NCBI GenBank assembly: GCA_963756425.1
Contig: CAVWNW010000018.1
Coordinates: 62,001-126,000 of the forward strand
Origin: DASQUK01 sp963756425
Lineage (GTDB): Bacteria > Actinomycetota > Acidimicrobiia > Acidimicrobiales > VFJN01
Length of the DNA: 64,000 nucleotides
Direction of reading: 5' to 3'
The position numbers were made by a program, and so were the translations under genes. Under the pieces are notes generated by a model. That model had not been told where the DNA came from, did no database searches, and worked only from the letters and a program-made list of their open reading frames with translations. Shown here piece by piece: positions 42,751-53,137 of this stretch; the first letter of the stretch is position 1, and each line of letters opens with the position of its first letter.

Positions 42751-42966
42751 ATGACAGGGAACCAGTGGATCGCCGCCTTCGCCGACCGCCTCGGCGTGGC
42801 CCCGCCCGACGCCGCCACGGTGGACACGCTGCTGGCGCTCGCCGGAACCGCCGCCCACGCCTCTGAGCGGACGGCGGCGCCGATCGCCTGCTACCTGGTC
42901 GGCCGGGCCGGCATCGACCCCGATGAGGCGGCCCGAATCGCGGAGGAGGTCGCCCCGACCGCCTGA
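42751..42966 (+). CDS. DUF6457 domain small protein
   Basis: A 71-residue helical protein: NQWIAAFADRLGVAPPDAAT, then LLALAGTAAHASERTAAPIACYLVGRAG and DPDEAARIAEEV. The AxHxxERxxAPxAxYL(V)G pattern is typical of the small DUF6457 family found in actinobacteria, often beside molybdenum cofactor (MobA-like) genes. Here no such gene is next to it. Function unknown. It is convergent with the methyltransferase gene, 11 bp apart. Confidence 0.75.
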   Translation: MTGNQWIAAFADRLGVAPPDAATVDTLLALAGTAAHASERTAAPIACYLVGRAGIDPDEAARIAEEVAPTA

Positions 42967-42977
42967 CCCGGTCGGGG

Positions 42978-43760
42978 TCAGCGGACCGCAGCCACCACGG
43001 CGCCGCCGCCGGACCGCCACACGACACCCGCCTCCCCGAAGCCCGCATCGCGCAGCGCCTGCGCGTGCCAGGACGACGGCGGGTCGAACTCGGCGGGGTG
43101 GTTCACGCCACCGAAGTGCGCCCGGCGCTCGGCCACGGCGTCGGCGATCAGGGGATCCGCGGCGGCGATGTCCCACCACGCGTCCCAATCGGGGCGACCG
43201 TCCGCCCGTACCCGCTCCTGTCGGCGTGCCTCTACGGCCGCCAGGGCGGCGCCCAACCGGGGCAGGTCGCCGGCCCCCATCTGATCGGCGTTGGCCACCG
43301 CACCGCCCGGACGGACGACGCCGGCGAGGTCGCGGTAGACCCTCCGGAGCAGGGGCCCGGGGAGCCAGTGCAGCGCCGTGGCCGTGAGCACGGCGTCGAC
43401 CGGCGTCTCCGGCAGCGCCGCCACCCAGCCGGGATCGGCCAGGTCGGCCCGCACGAAGCGCACCCGGTCGTCGTCGCCCAGCGTGGCCCGCGCGATGGTG
43501 AGCAGCGCCGGGTCCACGTCGACGGCGATCGAGCGCGCCCGGGGGCAGCGCTCGAGCAGGCGCCGGGAGATCGTGCCGGTGCCGCAGGCCAGGTCGAGCA
43601 CCAGCGGTCGCGGCCCGGCTACCGCCTCGACGACGTCGAGCAATGCGGCGAGTCGCTCCTCGCGGTCGGGCATGTACCCCTCCTGCTGGCGATCCCACGA
43701 TTCCTGCCAGGCCTCGGCCCACGCCCGATCCGGGCGGGGAACGGTCGTGGTCGGGGTCAC
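42978..43760 (-). CDS. Class I SAM-dependent methyltransferase (copy 1)
   Basis: A 260-residue methyltransferase. The SAM motif VLDLACGTGTISRRLLERCP lies near residues 53-72, followed by IAVDVDPALL and DAVLTATALHWLP. The N-terminal WAEAWQESWDRQQEGYMPDREERLAALLDVVEA is specific to this subgroup. A close paralog with the same order of motifs and the same C-terminal ending (WRSGGGAVVAAVR against WRSGASAVVAAVR) is at 61979-62755. The GTG at 43760 was chosen to match the paralog start. Substrate unknown, perhaps a small molecule. Confidence 0.88.
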   Translation of the reverse strand: MTPTTTVPRPDRAWAEAWQESWDRQQEGYMPDREERLAALLDVVEAVAGPRPLVLDLACGTGTISRRLLERCPRARSIAVDVDPALLTIARATLGDDDRVRFVRADLADPGWVAALPETPVDAVLTATALHWLPGPLLRRVYRDLAGVVRPGGAVANADQMGAGDLPRLGAALAAVEARRQERVRADGRPDWDAWWDIAAADPLIADAVAERRAHFGGVNHPAEFDPPSSWHAQALRDAGFGEAGVVWRSGGGAVVAAVR

Positions 43761-43962
43761 CGGAGGCTCCGGGCGACGTGGCTGGCCTCCGGCAGGTGGT
43801 GGCCGGGCAGCCGGTCGGAATGGTGGAACCGGGACGCGACCGTATGTGGCGTCACCAGCCGCCAACCGCGGCCGAAGAGGTGCCCTCTCACGATCGACCT
43901 CCTGTGCTGTAAGGTGCTTGGCGGTGTTTCACACCTGACACGGTGACACAGGCACGTAAGGG

Positions 43963-44520
43963 GTGCAAGTGGATTTTGAATCTTACGCCCGGTTCGGCGT
44001 GGACCTGGTGTCGTCGCAGCCCGACGAGCTGGAGCCCGCCGATCCCCTGAGCTCGCTCGACGGGTTGCGCCGCTTCCTCGCCCCGTGGCCGTGGATGGTC
44101 CGTCGCGTCGAAGCGAAGGACCTGGCCCCGCTGGTCCGACTGCGGAACCAGCTGCGGGCGGTGTTCGACGAAGCCGCCGAGGGCCGGTCAGCTGTCATGG
44201 TCGAACGGATCAACCGCCTGCTCGCGCACCACCGGCCCCAGCCCAGCATCTCGGGGCACGGCGACTCCGACTGGCACCTGCACATCGCCGACGACCGGGG
44301 GCCCGTCGCCACGGAGTTCGCCACCGGCGCGGTGATGGGGCTGGCGATGGCGCTCCTCGACCTCGGTGCCGACCGGTTCGGCACGTGCGCCGACCCGCGC
44401 TGCCGGGGTGTGTTCATCGACACGTCGCGCAACCGCTCCCGGCGCTACTGCTCCGACCGCTGCGCCAGCCGGGCCAACGTTGCCGCCCACCGCGAGCGCC
44501 AGCGGTCCGCCACGCTTTGA
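43963..44520 (+). CDS. CGNR zinc-finger (ABATE-domain) protein
   Basis: A 185-residue protein with a helical ABATE domain followed by a CGNR zinc finger at the C-terminus (about residues 142-180). The finger reads TCADPRCRGVFIDTSRNRSRRYCSDRCASRANVAAHR, in pieces CADPRC and YCSDRC, which give four cysteines. Such proteins are probably stress-related transcription regulators that bind DNA. The start may be the GTG at 43963 or the one at 43969. The 200 bp upstream contain TGACACGGTGACAC-like repeats but no clear operator. Confidence 0.85.
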   Translation: MQVDFESYARFGVDLVSSQPDELEPADPLSSLDGLRRFLAPWPWMVRRVEAKDLAPLVRLRNQLRAVFDEAAEGRSAVMVERINRLLAHHRPQPSISGHGDSDWHLHIADDRGPVATEFATGAVMGLAMALLDLGADRFGTCADPRCRGVFIDTSRNRSRRYCSDRCASRANVAAHRERQRSATL

Positions 44521-44558
44521 CCCGAGACCCGACTGGTGGTTTTTGCGCTCAGCGCCGC

Positions 44559-45605
44559 ATGATGGCGGCGATGCCCCCCGCCCCCAACGGGCCTCGACCC
44601 GACACTGCGAGCGCTGCGGTTCGTGCACCCGCGGTCGAGGTCGAGCACCTGGTGAAGCGGTTCGGTGGCTTCACAGCCGTGGACGACGTGTCGTTCGAGG
44701 TGGCACCCGGCGAGCTGTTCGGGTTCCTGGGCCCCAACGGCGCAGGCAAGACCACGACCATCTCGATGCTGTGCACGCTGCTCTCGGCCACCGGCGGCCG
44801 GGCCCGGGTCGACGGCTACGACATCACGACCCAGCGTGACGAGGTGCGCGCCAGCATCGGGCTCGTCTTCCAGGACCTGACCCTCGACGACTACCTCACC
44901 GCCGAGGAGAACCTCCGCTTCCACGCCGTGATGTACGGCGTGCCCCGCAGCCAGGTGGCCGACCGCATGATGCCCCTGCTCGACATGGTCGGTCTCACCG
45001 AACGCAGGGCCCAGCAGGTGCGCTTCTTCTCGGGGGGCATGAAGCGCCGGCTCGAGATCGCCCGGGGACTGATCCACGCCCCGCGGGTCCTCTTCCTCGA
45101 CGAGCCCACGATCGGCCTCGATCCCCAGACCCGTGCGCACATCTGGGACTACGTCGACGAGCTGCGGTGCCGCGAGTCGACGACCATGTTCCTCACGACC
45201 CACTACATGGACGAGGCCGAGCGCTGCGACCGGATCGCCATCATCGACCAGGGTCGCATCGTGGCCATCGACACGCCCGACGCCCTCAAGGCCGCGGTGG
45301 GCGCCGACACCGTCACGTTTGCCACCGCCGACGACGCCCTGGCGGCCCGCCAGCTGCACGAGGCCTTCGGCGCCGAGGTCGTCGGCCAGAACGGCGGCCT
45401 GGTGGTGCGGGTGCCCGATGGCGAGGAGTTCGTCCCCCGGGCGTTCGGGGTGCTGACCGTCGGCGTCCAGAGCGTCAGCGTGCGCCGCCCCAGCCTCGAC
45501 GACGTGTTCATCAAGTACACCGGCCGCGCCATCCGCGACGCCGAGGCGGGCGCAGGCGACCAGTTCAAGATGAATCCGATGGTCCGCGGGTTCCGGAGGG
45601 GTTGA
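44559..45605 (+). CDS. ABC exporter ATP-binding protein (DrrA-like)
   Basis: The ATPase of a two-gene ABC-2 exporter, about 348 residues. Walker A FLGPNGAGKTTTISML lies near residues 57-72, the signature FFSGGMKRRLEIARGL near 155, Walker B VLFLDEPTIGLDPQ near 176, and the H-loop MFLTTHYMDEAERC near 210. The C-terminal DALKAAVGADTVTFAT and SLDDVFIKYTGR blocks are typical of DrrA-type drug or lipid exporters. ATGs at 44559, 44562 and 44571 are all possible starts. The next gene overlaps by one base. Confidence 0.92.
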   Translation: MMAAMPPAPNGPRPDTASAAVRAPAVEVEHLVKRFGGFTAVDDVSFEVAPGELFGFLGPNGAGKTTTISMLCTLLSATGGRARVDGYDITTQRDEVRASIGLVFQDLTLDDYLTAEENLRFHAVMYGVPRSQVADRMMPLLDMVGLTERRAQQVRFFSGGMKRRLEIARGLIHAPRVLFLDEPTIGLDPQTRAHIWDYVDELRCRESTTMFLTTHYMDEAERCDRIAIIDQGRIVAIDTPDALKAAVGADTVTFATADDALAARQLHEAFGAEVVGQNGGLVVRVPDGEEFVPRAFGVLTVGVQSVSVRRPSLDDVFIKYTGRAIRDAEAGAGDQFKMNPMVRGFRRG

Positions 45606-46474
45606 TGGCCACGCCGTCCCCCACGGACGCCACGGACGGCGTTGCGACCGCGGTGCCGGCGCCCGATGCCCCTGCGGGTCGCCAGGCCACCCTCATTCGC
45701 AACTGTCGGACCATCGGCATGGTGTGGCAGCGGGAGCTGATCCGGCTGCGCCGCACGCCGACCCGCATCGTGACCGGCCTCGCCCAGCCGATCATCTTCC
45801 TGTTCATCCTGGGGGCGGGGCTGGGCAGCCTCATCCAGCAGGGCGTGCCCGGCGGGCTCGACTACCAGGAGTTCCTGTTCCCCGGGATCCTGTCCATGTC
45901 GATCATCACGTCGGCGCTGTTCTCGGCGGTGTCGATCGTGTGGGACCGCGAGTTCGGCTTCATGCGCGAGATGCTGGTCGCGCCGGTGTCCCGCACGTCG
46001 ATCGTGCTGGGCAAGGCGCTCGGCGGCGGCACCGTGGCGGTGGTCCAGGGGCTGATCCTGGTCGTGGCCGCCCCCATCATCGGCGTCGACCTCACGGTGG
46101 GGCGGCTGCTCCTGCTGATCCTCTCGCTCCTCCTGCTCGCCTACGCCATGACCGCCTTCGGGATCGTGCTGGCGACGCGCATCGAGCGCATGGAGAGCTT
46201 CCAGATGGTCATGACGCTGGTCCTGCAGCCCATGATCTTCCTGTCGGGCGCCGTGTTCCCGCTGCAGAACCTGCCCACGTGGCTGGCGGTGATCACCCAC
46301 CTCAACCCCGCGACCTACGCCGTGGACCTGGTGCGCCGCTCGGTGTTGCCCGATGTCCCCGGGGTCGAGATCGGCGGCTGGGTGGTGCCGATGTGGGCGG
46401 AGGCGGCGCTAGTGCTGTCGATCGGGACGGGCCTGCTGGCCCTGGCGGTGCGCCTGTTCAACAGGACCGACTGA
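45605..46474 (+). CDS. ABC-2 type permease (DrrB-like)
   Basis: The membrane partner of the preceding ATPase, 289 residues with six helices. After a cytoplasmic N-terminus of about 35 residues come FLFILGAGLGSL, ILSMSIITSALFSAVSIVWDREFGFMREMLVAPVSR (the EF-type coupling loop near residues 95-135) and IFLSGAVFPLQNLPTWL near the C-terminal half. GGAGGGG 5 nt before the ATG supports the start. Together the pair should export a drug, lipid or toxin. A 52-bp inverted repeat follows the stop. Confidence 0.92.
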   Translation: MATPSPTDATDGVATAVPAPDAPAGRQATLIRNCRTIGMVWQRELIRLRRTPTRIVTGLAQPIIFLFILGAGLGSLIQQGVPGGLDYQEFLFPGILSMSIITSALFSAVSIVWDREFGFMREMLVAPVSRTSIVLGKALGGGTVAVVQGLILVVAAPIIGVDLTVGRLLLLILSLLLLAYAMTAFGIVLATRIERMESFQMVMTLVLQPMIFLSGAVFPLQNLPTWLAVITHLNPATYAVDLVRRSVLPDVPGVEIGGWVVPMWAEAALVLSIGTGLLALAVRLFNRTD

Positions 46475-46520
46475 CCGCCGCCCCGCGCCGCGCCGGCCTG
46501 GCCGCCTGCCCCGGCCCCTG

Positions 46521-46572
46521 GCGAACCGGCGTCCGAAAGCGACGGAAGCCAGCACATCCGAACGCCGGTTCC
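46521..46572. terminator. Inverted repeat between the ABC operon and marR
   Basis: GCGAACCGGCGTCCGA (46521-46536) pairs with TCCGAACGCCGGTTCC (46557-46572) over 16 positions with a few mismatches, across a 20-nt centre. It lies between two convergent genes, so it may end transcription from both sides. In layout it resembles the 56-bp repeats, but the sequence differs. Confidence 0.5.
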
Positions 46573-46600
46573 GGCGGGCCCCGCCCGCTGCGCCGCGCCG

Positions 46601-47104
46601 TCAGGCCCGTTGACCCCGTTCCCGCAGGGCAGCGAGCAGCTTGCCGACCAGGGCCTCGAGCTCCACCATCTCCTCAGCCGTGAGCTCGTCGAAGAGCCCG
46701 GCGATGGCGTTCATGCTGGGCGCCAGGACCGCGTTGGCCGCCTCGCACCCCGATGCGGTCAGCTCCACCACCGTGGCCCGCCGGTCGGTCGGGTGCGGGC
46801 GCCTGGCCACGAGGTGCTCCTGCTCGAGGGCGTCGACCAGGGCCGTCATGTTGCGGGGCGTCAGGCGCAACTCGTCGGCCAGCGTGCGCATCATCGCCGG
46901 ACCCTGCTCGTTGAGCCTGTCGATGAGCCGCAGGCGCAGGAACGTGAGCCCCTGGTCGGCGTTCGCGTCGATCCACCGCAGGTAGGCGTGTGCGAACTGG
47001 GCCAGCGCGCCCACCAGCTCCTTGGGACATTCGCCGTAGTCGAGCGCTGCCTCGCCACCCACGTCGCACGTCGCGTCGACGGTGATGCGCGGATCCGCAT
47101 CCAT
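46601..47104 (-). CDS. MarR-family transcriptional regulator
   Basis: A 167-residue winged-helix repressor. The fold reads LTFLRLRLIDRLNEQGPAMM, RTLADELRLTPRNMTALVDALEQEHL (recognition helix near residue 85) and the wing VARRPHPTDRRATVVELT. The N-terminal 30 residues are acidic and atypical. It is divergent from yceI, and an AT-rich palindrome between them (47144-47160) is its probable operator. MarR-YceI pairs are common in actinobacteria; the inducer is unknown. Confidence 0.92.
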   Translation of the reverse strand: MDADPRITVDATCDVGGEAALDYGECPKELVGALAQFAHAYLRWIDANADQGLTFLRLRLIDRLNEQGPAMMRTLADELRLTPRNMTALVDALEQEHLVARRPHPTDRRATVVELTASGCEAANAVLAPSMNAIAGLFDELTAEEMVELEALVGKLLAALRERGQRA

Positions 47105-47143
47105 GCCGGCAGCCTACCGGCAGACACTTCCGCTTGTGATTGT

Positions 47144-47160
47144 TACTATAGGAACTATAG
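47144..47160. promoter_or_regulatory. Probable MarR operator between marR and yceI
   Basis: ACTATAGGAACTATAGT is a perfect 7-3-7 palindrome in a short AT-rich island within very GC-rich sequence. It lies 40 bp from the marR start and 70 bp from the yceI start, so it can control both. A related but imperfect half, AATAGTTACC, follows at 47170. Confidence 0.75.
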
Positions 47161-47229
47161 TATGCGTAATAGTTACCAACACCAGGACATACCGCCTAGC
47201 TACCGCCCACTCCCCCCACGGAGGACCCG

Positions 47230-47790
47230 ATGACAGACGTCTCGAGCTCGCCAGCACTCTCCCTCGCCGCCGGCGAGTGGAAGCTCGACCCCGCCCACTC
47301 CGGCGTTCACTTCAAGGTCCGCCATCTCGGCCTGACCAACGTCCGCGGCACGTTCAAGTCCTTCGACGCGACGCTCGCCGTCGGCGAATCGCTCGACAAC
47401 GTGGTAGTGGACGCCGTCATCGAGCTGGCCTCTGTCGACACCAACAACGCCGACCGTGACGCCCACCTCCTCAGCACCGACTTCTTCGCCGCCGAGAAGA
47501 ACCCCCAGATCAGGTTCACGTCGACCGGCGTCGCCGGCACCGACGACGACCTCGAGCTCGCCGGCGAGCTGACGATCAACGGCATCACGCGGACGGTCAG
47601 CTTCCCGGTGGAGTTCAACGGCATCGAGGTCCACCCCGCCGACGGCAAGGACCACGCCGGCTTCTCGGCCAGCACCGTCATCAACCGCAACGACTTCGGT
47701 GTCGACTTCAACATGCCCCTCGGCATGAACAAGCTCGCCCTCGGCGAGAGGGTCAACGTCGAGCTGGAGCTGCAGTTCGTCACGGACTGA
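47230..47790 (+). CDS. YceI family lipid-binding protein
   Basis: A 186-residue YceI-type lipocalin-like β-barrel that binds polyisoprenoid or amphiphilic lipids. The sequence shows WKLDPAHSGVHFKVRHLGLTNVRGTFKSFDATL at the N-terminus (residues 17-49), STDFFAAEKNPQIRFTST in the middle, and LTINGITRTVSFPVEFNG. No signal peptide is visible, so it probably stays in the cytoplasm, unlike E. coli YceI. GGAGG 5 nt before the ATG supports the start. Expression is probably controlled by the divergent MarR. Confidence 0.93.
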   Translation: MTDVSSSPALSLAAGEWKLDPAHSGVHFKVRHLGLTNVRGTFKSFDATLAVGESLDNVVVDAVIELASVDTNNADRDAHLLSTDFFAAEKNPQIRFTSTGVAGTDDDLELAGELTINGITRTVSFPVEFNGIEVHPADGKDHAGFSASTVINRNDFGVDFNMPLGMNKLALGERVNVELELQFVTD

Positions 47791-47859
47791 CGATCCGGCA
47801 TCCCCGCGGGGGCGGCCGGCCACCGGCCGTCCCGGCGGAGGTCGAACGTTCCCCGGCCC

Positions 47860-48414
47860 CTAGCCCTCGTCGCTGAACCTCTGGACCTGGCTCAGCCGGC
47901 AGTCGAAGCTCGCCGGTGCCGGTGTGAGGGTGCCGGCCTCCTGCCGTCTGGTCTGGCCCGGCTCGAGGTCGTTGACGAAGACGGTTCGCGCCGCGAGCTG
48001 GCGAGAGCCGTCGGTGCTCTCGAACACGACGTCGACCACGTAGTTGCTGCGCTTGGACGAGTGGTTGGTGACCCGGACCGTCGACGCCATGTGCCCGGCG
48101 CCGCTCGGAACGCAGTCCGCCAGCTGGACGTCCGCCGCCTCGCGCCGGCGTTCGGCGTCCGCCGAGTCGGACGCCCTGGCGAGCAGGGCGGCCGCCAGGA
48201 GGACCAGCAGCACCGTCAGGCCGGCGACCACCGCAAGGGCCACGAGGCACCCCTGACCCCGCGGCCGCACGGCTCCCAATGCCGGCGGCGGCATCGGCGC
48301 CGGCGGCGGATGGGGCGGGTACGGCACCGTGTCGTCGACCGGGGCCGGCGGCGAGGCCGGCGTCGGGACCGGGAGCTCGAGCGTCGGGTCGTCGCCCGGC
48401 CGATGCGTCGCCAT
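47860..48414 (-). CDS. Membrane-anchored protein with proline-rich head and FxLYD-like domain
   Basis: A 184-residue protein. Residues 1-55 are proline-rich (PPHPPPAPMPPPAL) and cytoplasmic, residues about 60-82 form a membrane helix (LVALAVVAGLTVLLVLLAAALLA), and the outer domain of about 85 residues (STVRVTNHSSKRSNYVVDVVFES... ARTVFVNDLEPGQTRRQEA) looks like a small β-sandwich of the FxLYD kind. Two cysteines (LADC, FDC) may bridge. A GGGGGG run 6 nt before the ATG at 48414 supports that start over one 13 codons upstream. Function unknown. Confidence 0.68.
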   Translation of the reverse strand: MATHRPGDDPTLELPVPTPASPPAPVDDTVPYPPHPPPAPMPPPALGAVRPRGQGCLVALAVVAGLTVLLVLLAAALLARASDSADAERRREAADVQLADCVPSGAGHMASTVRVTNHSSKRSNYVVDVVFESTDGSRQLAARTVFVNDLEPGQTRRQEAGTLTPAPASFDCRLSQVQRFSDEG

Positions 48415-48453
48415 CGAGACCCCCCAGCTTTGCCGGCAGGTTAGGGCCCGCAT

Positions 48454-48509
48454 CCCGAACCTGCGGCGGTTAGCGACGCCATGGGCGCGCTTTCTGCGGC
48501 AAGTTCGGG
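48454..48509. repeat. 56-bp dyad repeat, copy B
   Basis: In reverse orientation relative to copy C, it reads CCCGAACTTGCCGCAG, a 24-nt centre with GCGCCCATGGCGTCGC, then CCGCCGCAGGTTCGGG. It differs from copy C (50800) in only a few positions, including the centre. It lies between the glgX stop and the start of the preceding membrane protein gene. Confidence 0.88.
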
Positions 48510-48552
48510 ATGGGAGACGGCGTCTCCGGTCCCGCCGGTGTGCCGGGGCGCA

Positions 48553-50691
<2,139 letters not shown>

Positions 50692-50799
50692 CACGCGCGC
50701 TCCTGGTCTGGGGCCGGAGGAGGGGCGCCACACCCGAAGGGGAGAGGTTAGAGGCACCGCCGCGAGCCGCACGCACCCGAGGCGCGGCTCGATCCCCGT

Positions 50800-50855
50800 C
50801 CCGAACTTGCCGCAGAAAACGCGCCCATGGCGTCGCTAACTGCGGCAAGTTCGGG
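50800..50855. repeat. 56-bp dyad repeat, copy C
   Basis: Perfect 16-bp arms CCCGAACTTGCCGCAG (50800-50815) and CTGCGGCAAGTTCGGG (50840-50855) enclose a 24-nt centre containing GCGCCCATGGCGTCGC. This is the cleanest copy. It lies between the glgX start and the stop of the zur gene, all on the same strand, so here it separates two genes that read leftward. Confidence 0.9.
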
Positions 50856-50861
50856 AGGGGG

Positions 50862-51305
50862 TCAGCGGCAGTTGACGCAGGTACCCACGAGGTCGAGCCG
50901 ATGGTGGTCGGCGTCGAACCCGTGCTGCGCGGCGACGCGCCGGAGCGCCCGATCGAGGTCGCTCTCGATGCTGGCCGGCGCGGTGAAGTCCTGGACCTCG
51001 CCGCAGCGGGAGCAGATCAGGTGGTGATGGTGATGCCGGGTGAGATCCTCGGCCAGCTCGTAGCGGGAGAACTCGTCGCTGCCGACGATCCGGTGCACCA
51101 CTCCGGCCTGCTCGAGGACCGCCAGGTTCCGGTACACGGACGACTGGGCGAGCGCCCGGTCCCGTGCGAGCAGCTGCGGGATCGACAGCGGCGCCTCGGC
51201 CGAGGCCAGGACCCCCACCAGCGTGCGCCGGGCACGCGTATAGCGCTGGTCGAGCCGCTGCAGGCGGGCGGCCGCCTCGTCGTCGAGGTCGGGCGCCGGG
51301 GTCAT
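50862..51305 (-). CDS. zur: Fur-family regulator, probable Zur
   Basis: A 147-residue metal-dependent repressor. The winged helix includes YTRARRTLVGVLASAEAPLSIPQLLA and QSSVYRNLAVLEQAGVVHR (recognition helix). The regulatory zinc sites are rich in histidine: TRHHHHHLICSRCGEVQDF near residues 88-106 and VGTCVNCR at the end, two CxxC pairs for a structural zinc. The gene overlaps znuC by 4 bp (ATGA). The location with zinc transporter genes makes Zur the likely identity rather than Fur or Nur. Confidence 0.9.
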   Translation of the reverse strand: MTPAPDLDDEAAARLQRLDQRYTRARRTLVGVLASAEAPLSIPQLLARDRALAQSSVYRNLAVLEQAGVVHRIVGSDEFSRYELAEDLTRHHHHHLICSRCGEVQDFTAPASIESDLDRALRRVAAQHGFDADHHRLDLVGTCVNCR

Positions 51306-52090
51306 GGTCCGAGCCTAAACGCCGCCTCCACGTGGTCGTGGTGGTGCGGATCGTCGATGATGACCGCACCCTCGGGTAGCATCAGCAGCCTGCCGCCGTA
51401 GGCGGCGGCGAGGTTGTGGTCGGTCAAAACCGCGTCGGGTGGTCCGCAGGCGATCAGCCGGTTGGCGAGGAGCATCACCAGGTCGGCCTGGCGCGCGTCG
51501 CCGAGGTCGTGCGTCGACAGCACCACGGTGCGGCCGGCATCCCGCTCGGCGGCAACGGCCTCGAGGATGAGGCTCCGCGACACGACGTCGAGCGCCGTCA
51601 CCGGCTCGTCGAGCAGCAGCAGGTCCGCCCCCTGGGCCAGGCCCTGGGCCACCAGGACCCGCTGGCGTTGGCCGCCGGACAGCTCGTGGAGCTGGCGGCC
51701 GGCCAGATCGGCGATCGCCAGCACCTCCATGGCGCGATCCACCGCCGCGTGGTCGGTCCGGTCGAGGCGGCGCAGGGGGCCCCGGCTGGCGTAGCGCGCC
51801 ATCGTGACCGTCTCCCGCACGGTGATCGGCAGCGACCGGTCAACGTCGGTGGTCTGGAGCACAAGGGCCACGGCGGCCGGGGCCCGCCGGGCGGCCACCT
51901 CGAGCCGGCCGGACCGCGGCTGCAGCAGGCCGGCGATCGCCCGCAGCAGCGTCGACTTGCCGGATCCGTTGGGGCCGATGAGCGCGACGGACGTGCCGAC
52001 CGGGACGGCGAAGGTGCTCGGCGCCAGCGCCAGCCGGTGCCCGTACGCGAGGACCAGCTCATCGGCGGCGATGGCGGGAGGAGACGGCAT
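51302..52090 (-). CDS. znuC: Zinc/manganese ABC transporter ATP-binding protein
   Basis: A 262-residue ATPase of the metal-chelate type. Walker A LIGPNGSGKSTLLRAI lies near residue 36, the signature ELSGGQRQRVLVAQGL near 132, Walker B LLLLDEPVTALD near 155, and the H-loop TVVLSTHDLGDARQ near 183. The C-terminus is histidine-rich (DDPHHHDHVEAAFR), suggesting metal handling. It is read together with zur, divergently from znuA and znuB, which is an unusual split for one transporter. The ATG at 52090 was chosen as the start before the first strand. Confidence 0.92.
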   Translation of the reverse strand: MPSPPAIAADELVLAYGHRLALAPSTFAVPVGTSVALIGPNGSGKSTLLRAIAGLLQPRSGRLEVAARRAPAAVALVLQTTDVDRSLPITVRETVTMARYASRGPLRRLDRTDHAAVDRAMEVLAIADLAGRQLHELSGGQRQRVLVAQGLAQGADLLLLDEPVTALDVVSRSLILEAVAAERDAGRTVVLSTHDLGDARQADLVMLLANRLIACGPPDAVLTDHNLAAAYGGRLLMLPEGAVIIDDPHHHDHVEAAFRLGP

Positions 52091-52117
52091 GGGTGGCGAG
52101 GGTTCCCTTGCTAATCG

Positions 52118-52139
52118 GGAATGAGTCTCGTTATATTCC
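52118..52139. promoter_or_regulatory. Candidate Zur box between znuC and znuA
   Basis: The spacer between the divergent genes contains an AT-rich patch. GGAAT (52118-52122) and ATTCC (52135-52139) form outer arms, and AATGAGTCTCGTT (52120-52132) is a near-palindrome with one mismatch, like the AATGA-type half sites of actinobacterial zinc-repressor boxes. It lies 28 bp from znuC and 69 bp from znuA. The assignment is inferred from position. Confidence 0.4.
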
Positions 52140-52207
52140 GGAGCCTGGATCAAGACCCATTCTCAGTTGCGCCGATCCTATCGACCCGCCCCTCGACGGG
52201 GTCCCTC

Positions 52208-53137
52208 GTGCGCCGCATGCCAGTCGGGGTCGTTGCCGTCCCCCTCCTGACGCTCGCCCTGGCCGCCTGCGGCGACGACGACGGCGCCGCCAGTGCGTCA
52301 GGCGACCGCCCGCAGGTGGTCGTGACCACCAACGTGCTGGGGGACGTGGTCTCCGAGCTCGTGGGCGACGAGGCCGAGGTCGAAGTGATCATGCCTCCGG
52401 GAGTGGCCCCGCATGAGTTCCAGGCGTCGGCCAAGCAGGTCGCGGCGATGCGGGACGCCGACGTGCTGGTCATCAACGGTGCCGGTTTCGAGGAGGGGCT
52501 GACCGAGACGATCGAGGCCGCGGAGCAGGACGGCGTCCCGACGTTCGCCGCCATCGACGCGGTCGACACGCTGCAGCTGGAGGGCGACGGGGGCACCGAC
52601 CCCCACTTCTTCACCGATCCGGCGCGCATGGCCGCCGCCGCCCAGGGCATCGCCGACTTCCTGGTGGACGAGGTGCCCGACCTCGACACGCCGGTCTTCG
52701 CCCGCCAGGCCCGGGACACGATCGACGAGCTGCATGCGCTCGACGCGGAGCTCGAGCGGACCCTGTCCGTCGTCCCCAGCCACCGGCGGACGCTGGTCAC
52801 GAACCACGAGGTGTTCGGGTACTTCGCCGACCGCTACGGGTTCGACGTCGTCGGCGCGGTCATCCCGGCCGGCACCACCCAGGCCGAGCCCAGTGCCGAG
52901 CAGCTCGACGAGCTGGCCCACACGATCGAGGAACAGCACGTGCCCGCCATCTTCGTCGAGACCTCGTCGCCCACCCGCTTGGCCGACGCCCTCGCGGACG
53001 AGGTGGGGCACGTCGACGTCGTCGAGCTGTTCAGCGAGTCGCTGGGCGACGAGGGCTCCGGTGGTGAGACGTACGCTGCCATGATGCGCACGAACGCCGG
53101 GCGCATCGCCGACGCGCTGACGGGTGCCAGCCCGTGA
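52208..53137 (+). CDS. znuA: Zinc ABC transporter substrate-binding lipoprotein
   Basis: A 309-residue metal-binding protein of the ZnuA/TroA family. The signal peptide ends with a lipobox (LTLALAAC near residue 20), so it is lipid-anchored outside the membrane. Metal-ligand positions are APHEFQASAK near residue 74, DPHFFTDPARM near 135, TNHEVFGYFADRYG near 199 and FVETSSPTRLADALA near 250. The histidine-rich loop of true ZnuA is short, DGGTDPH. The GTG at 52208 or the ATG at 52217 could begin it. Its stop overlaps the GTG of znuB. Confidence 0.93.
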   Translation: MRRMPVGVVAVPLLTLALAACGDDDGAASASGDRPQVVVTTNVLGDVVSELVGDEAEVEVIMPPGVAPHEFQASAKQVAAMRDADVLVINGAGFEEGLTETIEAAEQDGVPTFAAIDAVDTLQLEGDGGTDPHFFTDPARMAAAAQGIADFLVDEVPDLDTPVFARQARDTIDELHALDAELERTLSVVPSHRRTLVTNHEVFGYFADRYGFDVVGAVIPAGTTQAEPSAEQLDELAHTIEEQHVPAIFVETSSPTRLADALADEVGHVDVVELFSESLGDEGSGGETYAAMMRTNAGRIADALTGASP

